A stretch of DNA of 64,000 nt. It comes from Byssothecium circinans (taxonomy: Eukaryota; Ascomycota; Dothideomycetes; Pleosporales; Massarinaceae). The stretch covers positions 1,014,264-1,078,263 of the forward strand of contig ML976981.1 of assembly GCA_010015675.1 (NCBI GenBank), read 5' to 3'. The notes under the pieces were generated by a model. The model was not told where the DNA came from. It saw only the letters and a list, made by a program, of their open reading frames with translations, and made no database searches. How positions within the stretch are numbered: position 1 is the first letter of the stretch; each line of letters begins with the position of its first letter. Positions 47,715 through 58,995 of this stretch are shown here, piece by piece. The translations under genes and the position numbers were made by a program.

Positions 47715-49180
47715 ATGAGTCCGATACCGATCCCTTTGAAAGTGCGAAACGCCAACGTCGTGGACAATGACCCTCGACCACCCGGATCAGATGCTCTGGT
47801 CCTCGAAGCCTGGGCCCAAGGATACATGATCGGGTCACTTATTATCATGGCCTTCATTACTGTCGCGAATATGCGCCGAGGTGTGATTCTACACAAAGTG
47901 AGTAATGACGCCATTCTAGTGAGCAACGCATACCATGGTACTGACTGAATCCACAGTTGATTCTCATCGAGGTACTTGATCCTATAGCTGCCTATATGTC
48001 TCGTCTCTGATCCCTGTTGTAGCTCATAGCAGGCATTTGGCAGGGCTTTTGGCTCTTCTTTCCCAACCCTGAACATCGAAGAGTCGATACTTGGTGGCTA
48101 TCTGCCGCTGCAATTCCGCTCAACGCGTCTTGGATCCTGCACAATATCGTGTCGGGGATGAAGATCAAACCTTTTCTTTCGAATTTCTGGAGCAAAGTGT
48201 TCTTCTGGACCGTCATCGCGTCCATCCCGTATTGGATTGTCGAAATGTATGCGAGTAAGTGCAGCACCTAGCCTTTTGATTTTCTGCGGACATGCCCCAA
48301 ATTTACCTTCCCAACAGACTTTGCATACTTCCACCACGGCCCTCAGATCTTCAAGAAAACAAGGCCCCTTGAGCTCCTATTTCGAGACCCTTGGTGGATC
48401 ATCACCACAATCTACCTCTTCGTCGTCATCAAGACCCAGTATGAAATGACACTGAAGGAGATTATTCGCATCTCACCACGCTTCGGCATCATGCTTGCCT
48501 CGATGATGTTGGCCATCATATTCGTGATCTGCGATGTCCTCGCCGTCACCAACGCCCTACGCCTTGCGGGCGATACAGGCATCAACCCATTTTGGAAGTT
48601 CGCCTTCGTCTTCAAGTGCTTAACGGATTCCGTCATCCTCGACGATTTCAAGACGGCACTTGATCGCCTCCGTGCCTTCAAGATGAGTAGACTGGGAAGT
48701 TTCTCTGGAGACTTCAGCGACCGCCGATCTCGCAATACCGGCAACTTGGTTGAGACGTGGGAGAAGGCAGAGCAAGACGCTCGGGTTCAAAAGCGCGAGC
48801 AGCGCGAACCCAAAGAGCCCGAAAGCCCCTTCACCAGACCCGATGGCAATTCCGTCCACCTGAACAACCAGACCGACCATGATCACACCCACAAAACAAG
48901 GGCGCAAAAGGACTCCGTAGCTGTACCACACGGCTACTCCTATCGCACCGAAGATATGGATCTCGATCCAGAGGATATCGTGTCCAGTATGATTGAAGGT
49001 CCGCCTTTAAGATCAATGGAGGCGGCACACCTGTCTCTGAAGCATCAGGAAGAGCGGCGCGAACATGTAGCAGATGCACGGCATCTAGCATCGGAAAGCG
49101 ACTACGCTGCGGCGGTCCGAGATTTCAGTCTCCCAGCAAGTCCCACAGACAAAACAACCCCACGGTCCCCGAAGACTTGA
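47715..49180 (+). CDS. seven-helix fungal membrane protein, function unknown
   Basis: Four exons: 47715..47897, 47957..47971 (15 nt), 48023..48254 and 48318..49180, giving 430 aa. About seven hydrophobic helices lie in the first 300 residues: GYMIGSLIIMAFITVANM, LILIELIAGIWQGFWLFF, WWLSAAAIPLNASWILHNIV, VFFWTVIASIPYWIVEMYA, WWIITTIYLFVVIK, IMLASMMLAIIFVICDVLAV and a seventh around FWKFAFVFKCLTDSVIL. The C-terminal 130 residues are hydrophilic, with many D, E, R, S and TP/SP sites. The layout resembles a receptor or sensor, but I cannot tie it to a named family. Stop is TGA. Confidence 0.78.
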
Positions 49181-50169
49181 ACGATGGCACTTTTGTAAGA
49201 TATCAGCTTCGAACGGCTATCCCCAAATACATATACTGCCGCTATCAAAACGCTGCGCATCAGATGCGCTCACCTCCGCAAACCCTGATATATATACAAT
49301 TATTGATTGACCTCCTCGGCTTTCCGGTGTTGGAGGTCTCGCATTCAAGTACGAATCTCGGCCCAGTTTACATAATATATGGCCAGGCAAGTGTGGTAGT
49401 GGGGTTGTCCCGGTCACATTAATGGTACTTGCTCGATGGCGTAATGGGTCGGTGTATTTGGATAGGTGCCTACCTATTTGGTAGGCATAAGGTTGCCAGT
49501 TACTAGTGCCCCGGGGGAGGCGTTTTGGTTTTCTTTTAGTTAGATACCCCGTATTTTTACCTGCGATGCAACGATTTGAATGAAATTTATTACATAATAC
49601 TTTATGGGTAGTTTCAAAATATTCAGTTGACTGATAGCAGTTGCAGGCGCAAAAGGTAATATCATCAGAGCTGAGTTTGCATTTGGCCAAACCTAACACT
49701 ACCGATAACGACTTTCTAGTCTATACGACTACGTGTTTATATATCCCAACGGTGGTGCCATCGCGTTGGTCGAAAAGGAATGGCTGCTAGGTGAAACGGG
49801 TCTCCCATGTGGCGATCATCGTGTGAGAGGATCGTTCAATCTTTTCGAAACAACCGCAACTTTTCCTCTCCAACCACCGCGGTAAAATATCTCTTTTCAG
49901 CTTATATAACAGCGATCGATATCTTCACCTCTCGCTTCATTCCGCTTGGCAGGCCTTAATGGATAATTCGGCATTAAACGCGCAAGTGCCAAGGTACTGA
50001 TTTTGTGGGTGGAGATCATCTTGACAGCAACGTTAGGGGACAACTTGATTAAAATCTCTAGGTACAAAAAGGTGTACACACCGTCGAATGTAGACAGTTA
50101 TCCCACCCCTTTCCTCTTCATCATTCTATCTTGTCTGTGAGCAGTCTTTCGTTTAGATTCAACTTCGTC
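49181..50169. other. intergenic 1 kb
   Basis: AT-richer than the neighbouring genes; no gene seen. TATATAA-like stretches occur near 49738 and 49904. Confidence 0.45.
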
Positions 50170-51382
50170 ATGCAGCTCACAGAATACCTTCTTCTTTCTT
50201 TCCTCACCCCCAGCGCTGCCGCTGCAGGCGTCACTGGAATGGCTTTCGGCTTTGCAGCAGGCACTACGGGTGGTGGCGATGCTACACCTGTTTATCCAGC
50301 TGACATCAAGGAGTTGAAGAGTTACCTTACCGATGACGAGGCTCGCGTTATCATCCTCAACAAGGAATACAACTACATCAACAGTGAGGGATCGGTCACC
50401 GAGAATGGGTGCAGGCCCGACTCGAACACTTGCCCAGATGATGGCGGACAGGACGCCATCAACGGTGCCAACTGGTATGCACTCACCAAACCTTGGAAGC
50501 ATTCAATGGGTCGTAAGCTAATGATTGGATAGGTGCAGCAGTTCCTACCCCACTGTTAAAGTGACATACGACAAGGCTGGAGTTTCCGGTATCGACATCG
50601 GATCCAATAAGACCATTGTCGGTGAGGGCACCTCGGGTGTGATCCGTGGCAAAGGTCTCCGCGTCGCCAACGGCGCCCAAAACATCATTATTCAGAACAT
50701 CCACATCACCGAGATCAATCCACAATATATATGGGGCGGCGACGGCATTACCCTTGTTGGAACGGATCTCGTCTAGATCGACCACGTCAAGACCTCGTTA
50801 ATCGGTCGTCAACACATTGTCACTGGCTACGAGGCTTCCAAGCGAGTCACGATTTCAAATTCCGAGATCGACGGAAACACAAGCTGGTCCGCTTCATGCG
50901 ATAACCATCACTACCGGGCTATTCCGCTCCTTGGTAGGGGCGATAAGGTTACTTTCCAAGGCAACTACATCCATCACACCTCCGGACGCTCGCCCAAGGT
51001 CAGTGGCTCAGATGACGGCACGCTCCTCCACGCCGTCAACAACTACTGGTATGACAACACCGGACACGCCTTTGCCATCTCCGACAGTGGACGTGTCATT
51101 GCCGAGGGCAACGTCTTCCAGTTCCAGTCTGTAACCAAGCCTCTCGACGAGGGCGAGAGCTACATGTTCAGTGCTCCTGATGCGGCGACCAATGCGGCAT
51201 GCCAGGAACCGTTGGGCTATGTTTGCGAGGTTAATTCCTTGACCGACAGTGGAAAGCTATCGGGAAATGCTACGGACTTCTTGTCTAGCTTCAAGGGGGA
51301 GGGCGTTACAGCTACTGCTGCTAGCAAGGTTACGGCGAGTGTTAAGGCTAGTGCTGGGGTTGGCAAATTGCAGGGAAGATGA
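50170..51382 (+). pseudogene. secreted pectin lyase (PL1) with in-frame TAG
   Basis: Exons 50170..50474 and 50533..51382, with a 58-nt intron that restores [18 protein letters not shown]. Pectin lyase cleaves methylated polygalacturonate by elimination. Signal peptide MQLTEYLLLSFLTPSAAAAG; then [86 protein letters not shown], and later HHTSGRSPK (catalytic Arg region) and LLHAVNNYWYDNTGHAF. The TAG at 50774-50776 replaces the tryptophan that family members have in DLVWIDHV. TGG to TAG is one G-to-A change. The rest of the frame is intact to TGA 51382. Stopping at TAG would leave 182 residues without the catalytic half of the beta-helix. Confidence 0.88.
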
Positions 51383-52190
51383 TAATGGTTGTTCAAGAGT
51401 TCATGCGTATGTGCATGCGTTTTGATTCTTGTATATAGCTTATAGGGCAAAATGTTAAGAGGATTTATCGGGCTTGAGCTGTGGAAAGCATTGTCGGACT
51501 TTTGGCACATGATCATAACAGCTTCCCCGAACACACCAAAGGATAGTAACTAACGAAAGTAAATATGCGCTTACCACCATCTACTAGCTCTGTCTGCTAG
51601 GTTGTCGCTCGTCGAAGGTTACACATATCTCTCGCGGGGAGATTACCTTTGCAAGCAAGCTATCGAAACCCATATCACCTTTGAAGCTCGAAGATTGTTG
51701 GGGGCCGGAAACAAATGAACTGGCTGATTACGCCAAAGTGGATGAAGCGAAAGCTGGACGGCCAAACTTATGTAGTCGCTTCATATCCCGTTCCGATCTC
51801 GTAGTATCGGTGGTAATATGAAGTTCAAACTCTCCAAACGCGGTCGACTTCCATAAGGCGGTATCAAAGGCTGCGGATGCCGTCGGAACCAGAGCTTTAA
51901 CCAAGGCATCTAGAACTTGGAGGAGGCTGGAATATAGTGAGATTAAGTATATGACTATACATCTCCGAGAGCCTTGGTGTCGATGTGAGGATGGCACTGA
52001 TGGGACAGGTGGGTCGATTGTCCCGCCCTCGAACAGTTGGTAAGGCAGGATCCGTGGACTTGCGCTAGCCACATCACGTTAGCGGCAGATTCGGAAAAAT
52101 CCAACCCCCGACCCACTCCTCTAAGCGAGATTCACAAAGTTCATTTTCTCCTCTTCCGCAACGTGCCAGCTTCTCAACAACACCGCCAAC
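51383..52190. other. intergenic 0.8 kb, eS7 promoter
   Basis: No gene seen; 3' flank of the pectin lyase gene and upstream region of the ribosomal protein gene. Confidence 0.5.
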
Positions 52191-53004
52191 ATGTCGCAGC
52201 TCTCGAAGATTGCCCCCAACAGCCCGTCGCGCCAGTCGCCCTCGGAAATCGAGACGGCCATCAACAATGCCCTCGAGGACCTCCAGAACAACATCCAGGA
52301 CATGAAGAGCTCTCTGCGCCCGCTGCAGTTCGTCTCCGCTCGCGAGGTAAGATGAAGCATTACCGCATACACAGAATCCTCCACTCGATGCGCTCTCGGG
52401 CTACGAAGCTGTCGCAATCGCACGCACACGCATACACAAATACACACTGTTAAATCGAAGAGGCGTTGGGCACTGGGCAGCTTTGCTGACACCAGGATTC
52501 TTAGATCGAGGTCGGTCACGGCAGGAAGGCCATTGTCATCTTCGTCCCGGTTCCCCTTCTCCAGGGCTGGCACAAGATCCAGCAGCGGTATGCAGTCCAT
52601 CTGATTGCGCCATAGGCGTCATGCTAATCCTGCACAGTCTCACTCGTGAGCTCGAGAAGAAATTCTCGGACCGCCACGTGCTGCTCGTTGCCTCCCGCCG
52701 CATCCTTCCCCGTCCGAAGCGTTCCAACCGCTCGCGCAACACCCAGACCCAGAAGCGCCCGCGCTCGCGCACTCTGACCGCTGTCCACGACGCCATCCTC
52801 ACCGACCTCGTGTACCCCGTTGAGATTGTTGGCAAGCGTCTCCGCACCAAGGAAGACGGCACCAAGCTGTTGAAGGTTGTCCTAGATGAGAAGGAGCGCG
52901 GCGGTGTTGACTACAGGCTGGACACCTACTCCGAAGTCTACAAACGCCTCACTGGCAAGACGGTCAACTTCGAGTTCCCCCAGAGCGCTGCTTCAGACTA
53001 CTAA
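52191..53004 (+). CDS. RPS7: 40S ribosomal protein eS7
   Basis: Three exons, 52191..52346, 52505..52587 and 52638..53004, give 201 aa, the normal eS7 length. Conserved stretches: [116 protein letters not shown] and [17 protein letters not shown]. It is a small-subunit protein on the solvent side. The 158-nt first intron near the start is typical of fungal ribosomal protein genes. Confidence 0.97.
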
Positions 53005-53203
53005 TCGGTTGGACGGCGATAGGCTAGGCTACATGGGTCAGGAGTAAGGCTTCGGGCATGCGTTACGTGTATCCGGCATCAACAATGACATGATATGGGG
53101 CCTGCAACAGGCGTTCTGATACCAAATTTTCCAATTGACTTTTTGTGAACTGTTCAATTCTCGTTCCTCGTGTGCCATATGTCAATCATATGCTTGATCT
53201 CGC

Positions 53204-54042
53204 TCATTGGCGATCAAGCTCTGGGTAGTGTCTAAAAACCCCCTGACTGTAAGGCAGTCTTCGCTCACTCGCTAGGTACTCCTTTAGCCCACTAATCTCC
53301 TTCACACTATCATAGAAGCTGCCAAACAAGGTCGGGTAGTCCTTCTCCCTCGCCTCCAGTTCCTTCGGAAACGCGAACTTGAGACCGTCCAACACGTGCC
53401 AAAGCGTTGTGTCGGCATAGCTCAGCTTTCCTCCGACGAGGAACTTGCCTCCGCCCTCTTCGTTGCTCTTGAGCACGCGCTCAAAGAAGCCGAAGAACTT
53501 GGGCAAGCGAGCCTCGCGGAAGTCCCGGGATCTGCGCAACGCCTCAGTCTTCTGATCTTCATAGTACAGCTGCGAAGCAATCGGATGGTGCGAGTCGTGC
53601 GTCTCGCTGTTCAGGTCGAGCGCCGTGAGCGTGTGTGAAAGAATCCAATGCTTCTCAGCTTCGTCTGCTCCAGCGAGCCCCAACTTGTCGCCTAGGTACG
53701 CCTATGCCAGTTAGCGTTTCCATCCCATCTCCGCCCAAGTATACCTACGAGAATGCTGGGTGTCTGGTAGATGATCAACGACTTTCCCTCTTTTCCTTCC
53801 CCCGGAACTTTCAATGCCGGTGGCGCAAAGGCCGGCGGGTTCCCGTCACCGGAGGAGGTAGCGTTCTCGTCCTTGAGGGCTAGGACAGCGTTGATGCCGT
53901 CTTTGGACTCGTTGGCGATGTCCGTGTAGGATGTGCCTGTGGCTTCGAGGGCGAGACGGATGAATTCGCCACGGCCGGGGATTTGCGGCCAGTAGATTAG
54001 CTCGTAGGGTGGAGTTGTGCGGGCTTTCTTTGCGGTTGTCAT
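53204..54042 (-). CDS. glutathione S-transferase
   Basis: Two exons, 54042..53749 and 53701..53204, give 263 aa. The intron has a GTAGGT donor and a CATAG acceptor and restores TPSILAYLGDKLGL. The thioredoxin-like N-domain begins YELIYWPQIPGRGEFIRLAL, with a tyrosine in the position used for glutathione activation in alpha/mu/sigma-type enzymes, and the cis-Pro region is replaced by a longer 24-residue loop before SLIIYQTPSI. The helical C-domain carries FLVGGKLSYADTTLWHVLDG (N-capping box with SYAD). No signal peptide, so cytosolic. Likely detoxifies electrophiles; substrate unknown. Confidence 0.88.
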
Positions 54043-54918
54043 GGTGGTGGTGTTGGTGTTGGTGCAGGTGTAGATATGGAGGTGGAGTTGAGGTCGAAGG
54101 CGGATGGGTTGGAGGAGCTGAGGAGAGATGAGTTAATCGGATGTGAAGGAAGCTGGGGGGTTATGTGAGGATGGGGAGCGGAATTGATGCGCTGGTATTA
54201 GTCAAAGAGCTCCACACGCCTTGGATACGGATGGTTAGAGACGATGCTCCTTACGGCGTCATTGTGGGGTAGGAGAGTATCCTTGTCCGGTTTACGGTCG
54301 CTAATGCCGACGTGCACACTGCATACTGAGGCCGGGAGAGGCTGGCTATCACCTACACCGGTGAAGAAAGGTAAATATTAGACCTACTTGAGATGCCTCT
54401 CAGCTACTACAAGCAATAATTGTAGGAGTTTGTCGACATGAGGTCGTCCCAGAGGGTTTGACGGCTAATCGTGTCGTACCATCATCGCACTTCATTCTTC
54501 AAGGTCCCTTTCTTGGATAAAATAGCACAGTTGTTTTCGATCTTATACATAATCTTTGCAAAAAGGGTACTAGGTGGAGGATATGATTGGCCATTGGTGG
54601 ATTTCCTAAAATGCCCCAAACGTTACGGCGTGAATGGCGAGCGATACGCGCCTTGATCACAGTCATCAGGGCTCAAGATGACGCCGGCAATTCTACAAAC
54701 AGCACCTGAAATCCTAACCTCACTGTGTGCCCGCCATCTAATATTGGCTCTCCAGTCGTCGCGAGCGAAATCAAACCTTTGCTCTGGTGTCGTGTTGCAC
54801 GCCACGGCGCTAGCCCTCAACGAGCTTAGCGGACGAACGTCCGAGCGAGGACTGAAGGCTGAATTCTCGCTGTTCTTCACAACCACACCCTCATCAATTC
54901 CTCCATCTGCGCGACGGT
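54043..54918. other. intergenic 0.9 kb, divergent promoters
   Basis: Upstream regions of the GST gene (minus) and the CCCH protein gene (plus). No gene seen. Confidence 0.5.
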
Positions 54919-56701
54919 ATGGTCGGCTACAACAACATGGCTGATTTCAACCCCAATGATTTCCTGTCGCAGATGAAGAGTTTCCAGGCTTCCGACGACG
55001 CGCGCCAGAAGCTCTTCACGGTATGCCTTCCCATCACGCGTTAGCCCATGCTTCAGGAATCAGGGCTGCTCCTCCACCAGCGTGCTGACCTCAGAGTAGG
55101 ATATGCTTCACCAGTATACAGCTTTGCTAGAGGATCACAGTAACTTAAAGAACGATTATGCCAGCGAGCGGGACATTCGTCGCAATTATCAAAAGACGGT
55201 TGACTCGATGCAGCGGCAGGTCGCTGAGACGCAACGCGAACTGGTGAGCTGGCCTTCAGCCTAGCGGCACCCTTGCATATTAACGCCTCGTGTCTAGGAA
55301 AATAATGCCTTCGTGCTAGCACTTATTGATGGAGACGGCGTTATCGTGGGTTTCTTCATTCTTTCCTCCGCTGAAACCATGCCTAATACTCACCCAGTTT
55401 CACGATGCGTTGCTTCAAGCCGCCGGGAGCGATGGGGGCTCAGAGGCCGCTTCCAGGCTGCAGCATGCTATTCGCGACCATATTGCTTCGTTGTACCACA
55501 ACTCCGGCAATTGGCCTATCATGGTCCAGATCTATGTCAGCCTTGATAAGCTCGCCCAAAAGCTTGCTTCGGTAGGAATGCTTCGGCACCCATCCGAGCT
55601 TCGATCGTTTGCCCAGTGCTTTTCAGTCAATCAGCCTCTATTTAGTATTGTCGATGTCGGCCATGGCAAGGAACGTGCCGACCACAAGATTAAAGGTAAC
55701 GTAACCCCCGTGGCCGCGCCGTGCCGTGCTGACGTCCCCGCAAGAGATGCTTCGCACCTTCAGTGATAATCCAACATGCAAGCACATTGTTTTTGGAGGC
55801 TGCCACGATGCCGGCTACCTGCTTAACCTTGATCAGTACAAGCATCACGCGCGAAAGGCTGCCCGAATCACGCTTCTTGAATCCACGCCTGTTTTCAGAG
55901 GTTTCAGCGACCTTCCGAACTTTCAACGTGCTCGCTTTGATGGCGTCTTCAGGAATCAATCTCTGCCTGAAGCCTACCCCCCAGCATATACCCAAGCTCC
56001 CCCGCAGTCGGCTCCTCCAGCCGCTGTTCAGCCCCTGATGAGAACTATGACCAATGGCTCCAACAACGGATCGCCAGCTCCGAGTCGGAGTAATACTACG
56101 CCCGTGGTTTCTTCGCCCGCCACAACTACATCTTCGCTTGGCAATGTGGAGATAGCGGATGCGTCGTGGGCTACAGTCGGCAAGAACGGCGTCGGTCCGA
56201 ATGAGAACTTTTCTATTGCACCCAAGTCGAACCCAAAGAAGAAATGGGCTTACTACAACAAGGAAGGACAACGTCTTGATGACAGCCTCCCGCCACTAGA
56301 ACAGGCCGCGAAACAATCTATCGAACAACGCATGAAGAAGGGCGGTAAGAACCTTTGCAACCACTGGCATCTTAACAAGGGAAAATGCACCAATGGTGCA
56401 GGGTGCTACTTTCAGCATGAGCCGAAGCTTACGGCTGGCGAGATGAACGCCTTGCGTTATAAGACACGCAGTTTGCCCTGCAAGGATAGGTATTGCGAGA
56501 ATATCAACTGCTGTAAGTGCGTCATATTTCGTGGAGTCGACGCTGATGACTGCTGCAGACTTGGGCCACCAATGCCAGTATGAGCGCGATCAAGGTTCTT
56601 GCCCGTTCCCCGACACTTGCCACCTGCGAGCCACCCACGGCATGGACAAAAAAATTGCCTCTCGCTGGGATGAGCACGGCAATGAGGAGATCTTGAAGTG
56701 A
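54919..56701 (+). CDS. CCCH zinc-finger protein (DUF7923 type)
   Basis: Six exons: 54919..55020, 55100..55243, 55298..55345, 55398..55695, 55745..56512 and 56559..56701, giving 500 aa. A coiled coil covers about residues 30-85. The globular domain that follows starts NNAFVLALIDGDGVIFHDAL and contains VQIYVSLDKLAQKL, FSIVDVGHGKERADHKIKE and HIVFGGCHDAGYL, known in fungal CCCH proteins as DUF7923. A disordered P/S/N linker leads to CCCH fingers: NLCNHWHLNKGKC and CYFQH, then CQYERDQGSCPFPDTCH. The family is thought to bind RNA or DNA; the target is unknown. The start could also be ATG 54937 (MADFNPND). Stop is TGA. Confidence 0.87.
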
Positions 56702-58995
56702 TAGCCATTTCACATCATCACCATCGTTATCATCTTCGTCATCCTCATCCTCATAGGAACTTCATTTCTCCAGAGGTTGATGTTGACCATGTATCACTTT
56801 GAAGGATTTAAATTGTCCCAAATACAGCTATACTATAGTTTTCTCGGGTTGTAAACAAGGTGTGAGGAGGGAGTGGTGATGTTGATGATGGAAAAAAAGT
56901 GTGGGCCTGGGAATATATGCGTGGCATGAGTTGGCAAATTTTTCATTTTAAGACTCTTTGCGGAAATCTCTCTAGGAAGCCCTCAAGAATCTTAAGTGCC
57001 TGCTATTCCATTTTACTCCACGCGAGCTTTTTTACGGGGGGTTTTCCTCCTCTTTCTGTCTCTTTCTAAGACTCGTTTGCATTCAGATAACTGACTCCGC
57101 AACGACCCAGTGCACTCATTGCCCCATGGAAGTCCGGGCACACTTCCTAAGAATTCTAAGCCTTCAAACTCTTACAAATGATTGCATCAAAAAGTATCGT
57201 CCAACTCCACACCTATCCCCAACCTCCGACAATCCACAAGCTCCCCATCAACCTTTCCACATCCTCCCATTCAAACACAGCCTTCCCCCCCCCCCAAAAA
57301 GGCATCCCGGTTCCCCCAGCTCCAGCCCTTAAGAACATAATACTGACGACTAACTAACATACTGTGCAGATGCAGGGAGTATTCAAGAGGGGAAGGTGGT
57401 TTATCATTCCCAGAGACGGTGAGAGGCTAGTTCGCGTACCATGGAGAGCGTGCGCTGAGGAAAGGTTTGCATCGCCGTTGTTAGATAGGAACTGCGGACA
57501 CTAGGTGCTGAAAGATACCATCGCGCGATATTTACAGGAGGCCGGCCTGTGGGGTTTCGGTGCCATTGCTGTCGTTGATAATAGAGAGCGGAGAGGGAGA
57601 TCGTTGTGAAACTTACACCGTAAATGGGTCCCCTCCCACGCCCTTCTTTTTAATGCGGTCCCCATATCTTTGGGGCGAAGGAGAGAGGAGATAGTTGGAG
57701 ATGGGGATGGGGATGGGAGGTTAAGGTTCTGTGGAATGTTATGCTTTGGGAAAGATGCGGGCACGTATCGTTATTGAAACGAGCAGGCTTTACTGCTTAG
57801 GGGCGAGGTTTCGTTGAATGGTGGCGTTGTTGGAGAGTTCGGGGAAAGGGGTCACCGGCGCCGTCTCAATGGTGGATATGTGGCTTCCAGCTTGTCGGGG
57901 GTTTTGATCTTGGGGCGTTCTCGTTGGTATCGGCGCGGTCCTTTATTTTGTCGTCGTCGATGTGCCAGACTATGGGGCCGTTGCGGAGGAGGGAACTGTC
58001 AGATCGTCGAGGCTACGTCGTCCGTTTGTCCAAGGGCGCGGGGCTTTGTAGTCGGATTGTTATGTCGCGGAGGGTGAGCTGGCTTCTGGGTTCGGTTACG
58101 GGGTTCTATCCAGTCTTGGGATTTTTTGCACTCCGGTTTAGATTGAGCGAGTGTTGAAATTGCGCTTTGAGAGTGGGGTATCTGTTGTAGGAACGGCCAC
58201 TTAAAGGCCGAGGGATGCACGGGGCGATTGCCACCACAATTCAATACCAGCAATCGAATCATCGGTATCGTAGGTATCGGGCCATTCGAACACCAATTGC
58301 CGGATCTCGTGAGCGCAGACGCCAACCGTGGCGAACGCGGAAACAGTCCAGAAAAGGTAGCTGACCCTGACCTCACTCCGTTTCTTCTCTTCGGGCATTA
58401 CCCCCCGGTCGTTGTCGTAGGGTTTCCAGTCGATGCTGTTGATGCTGTTAGGTCAAGAAGGATGGCATAGTTTCAAGTACTGATATGCTGGACGGCTACT
58501 TTAATTATTTTCTCTATGAGAGATATCTAAATGGAACATTTTTTCTTCCTCTCCCAATACGAGGAGATGCATAGATCTATCTTTCAGCAGGCGCAAATAA
58601 TGGCACCCGTGGCACGGAGAAGAGCTCTGCGCAAGAATTGCACATATGCTTTCCGCGGTGTATGGGACGTCTAGCTAAGATCACGCGCTGCGGATATTCA
58701 AGGTTGTGGGCCGTGTGCAATGCTGCAAAAAGACGGGTTGGAGTGGAATGGAGTATAGTGTAATGTGAGTGGACACGGTTTCTACGGAACGTCTTCACAG
58801 TTTCTACTTCCTTCATACATATCCTATCTAGTGACAGTGTTGTACGTTTCACTGCAGTGGCGTCGTATTTGTCAAAAGTCTCATCGAACCGCCATACTTT
58901 ACAATAAAAATTGCCGCCGCGTCGATCACCAGCCGACATACGGGTCCGTCAAATCTAACTACGATGTACCATGCTGCCAACGTCTTTGTTACATT
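56702..58995. other. 2.3-kb stretch without a firm gene
   Basis: Mostly unassigned. A poly-C run lies near 57286. On the minus strand at 58398-58201 a 65-residue frame (starting MPEEKKRSEVRVSYLFWTVS) includes one hydrophobic segment and follows a branch-site and acceptor-like stretch, so it could be the last exon of a very small membrane protein, but no first exon was found. Confidence 0.4.

Noticed and set aside
11954..50776. TAG reassigned to an amino acid throughout the genome
   Set aside because: TAG is the natural final stop of the sugar transporter, Erd2 and the MARVEL protein, right where their families end.
58201..58398. Short minus-strand frame with one hydrophobic segment
   Set aside because: No first exon or start context could be found; too short to support alone.
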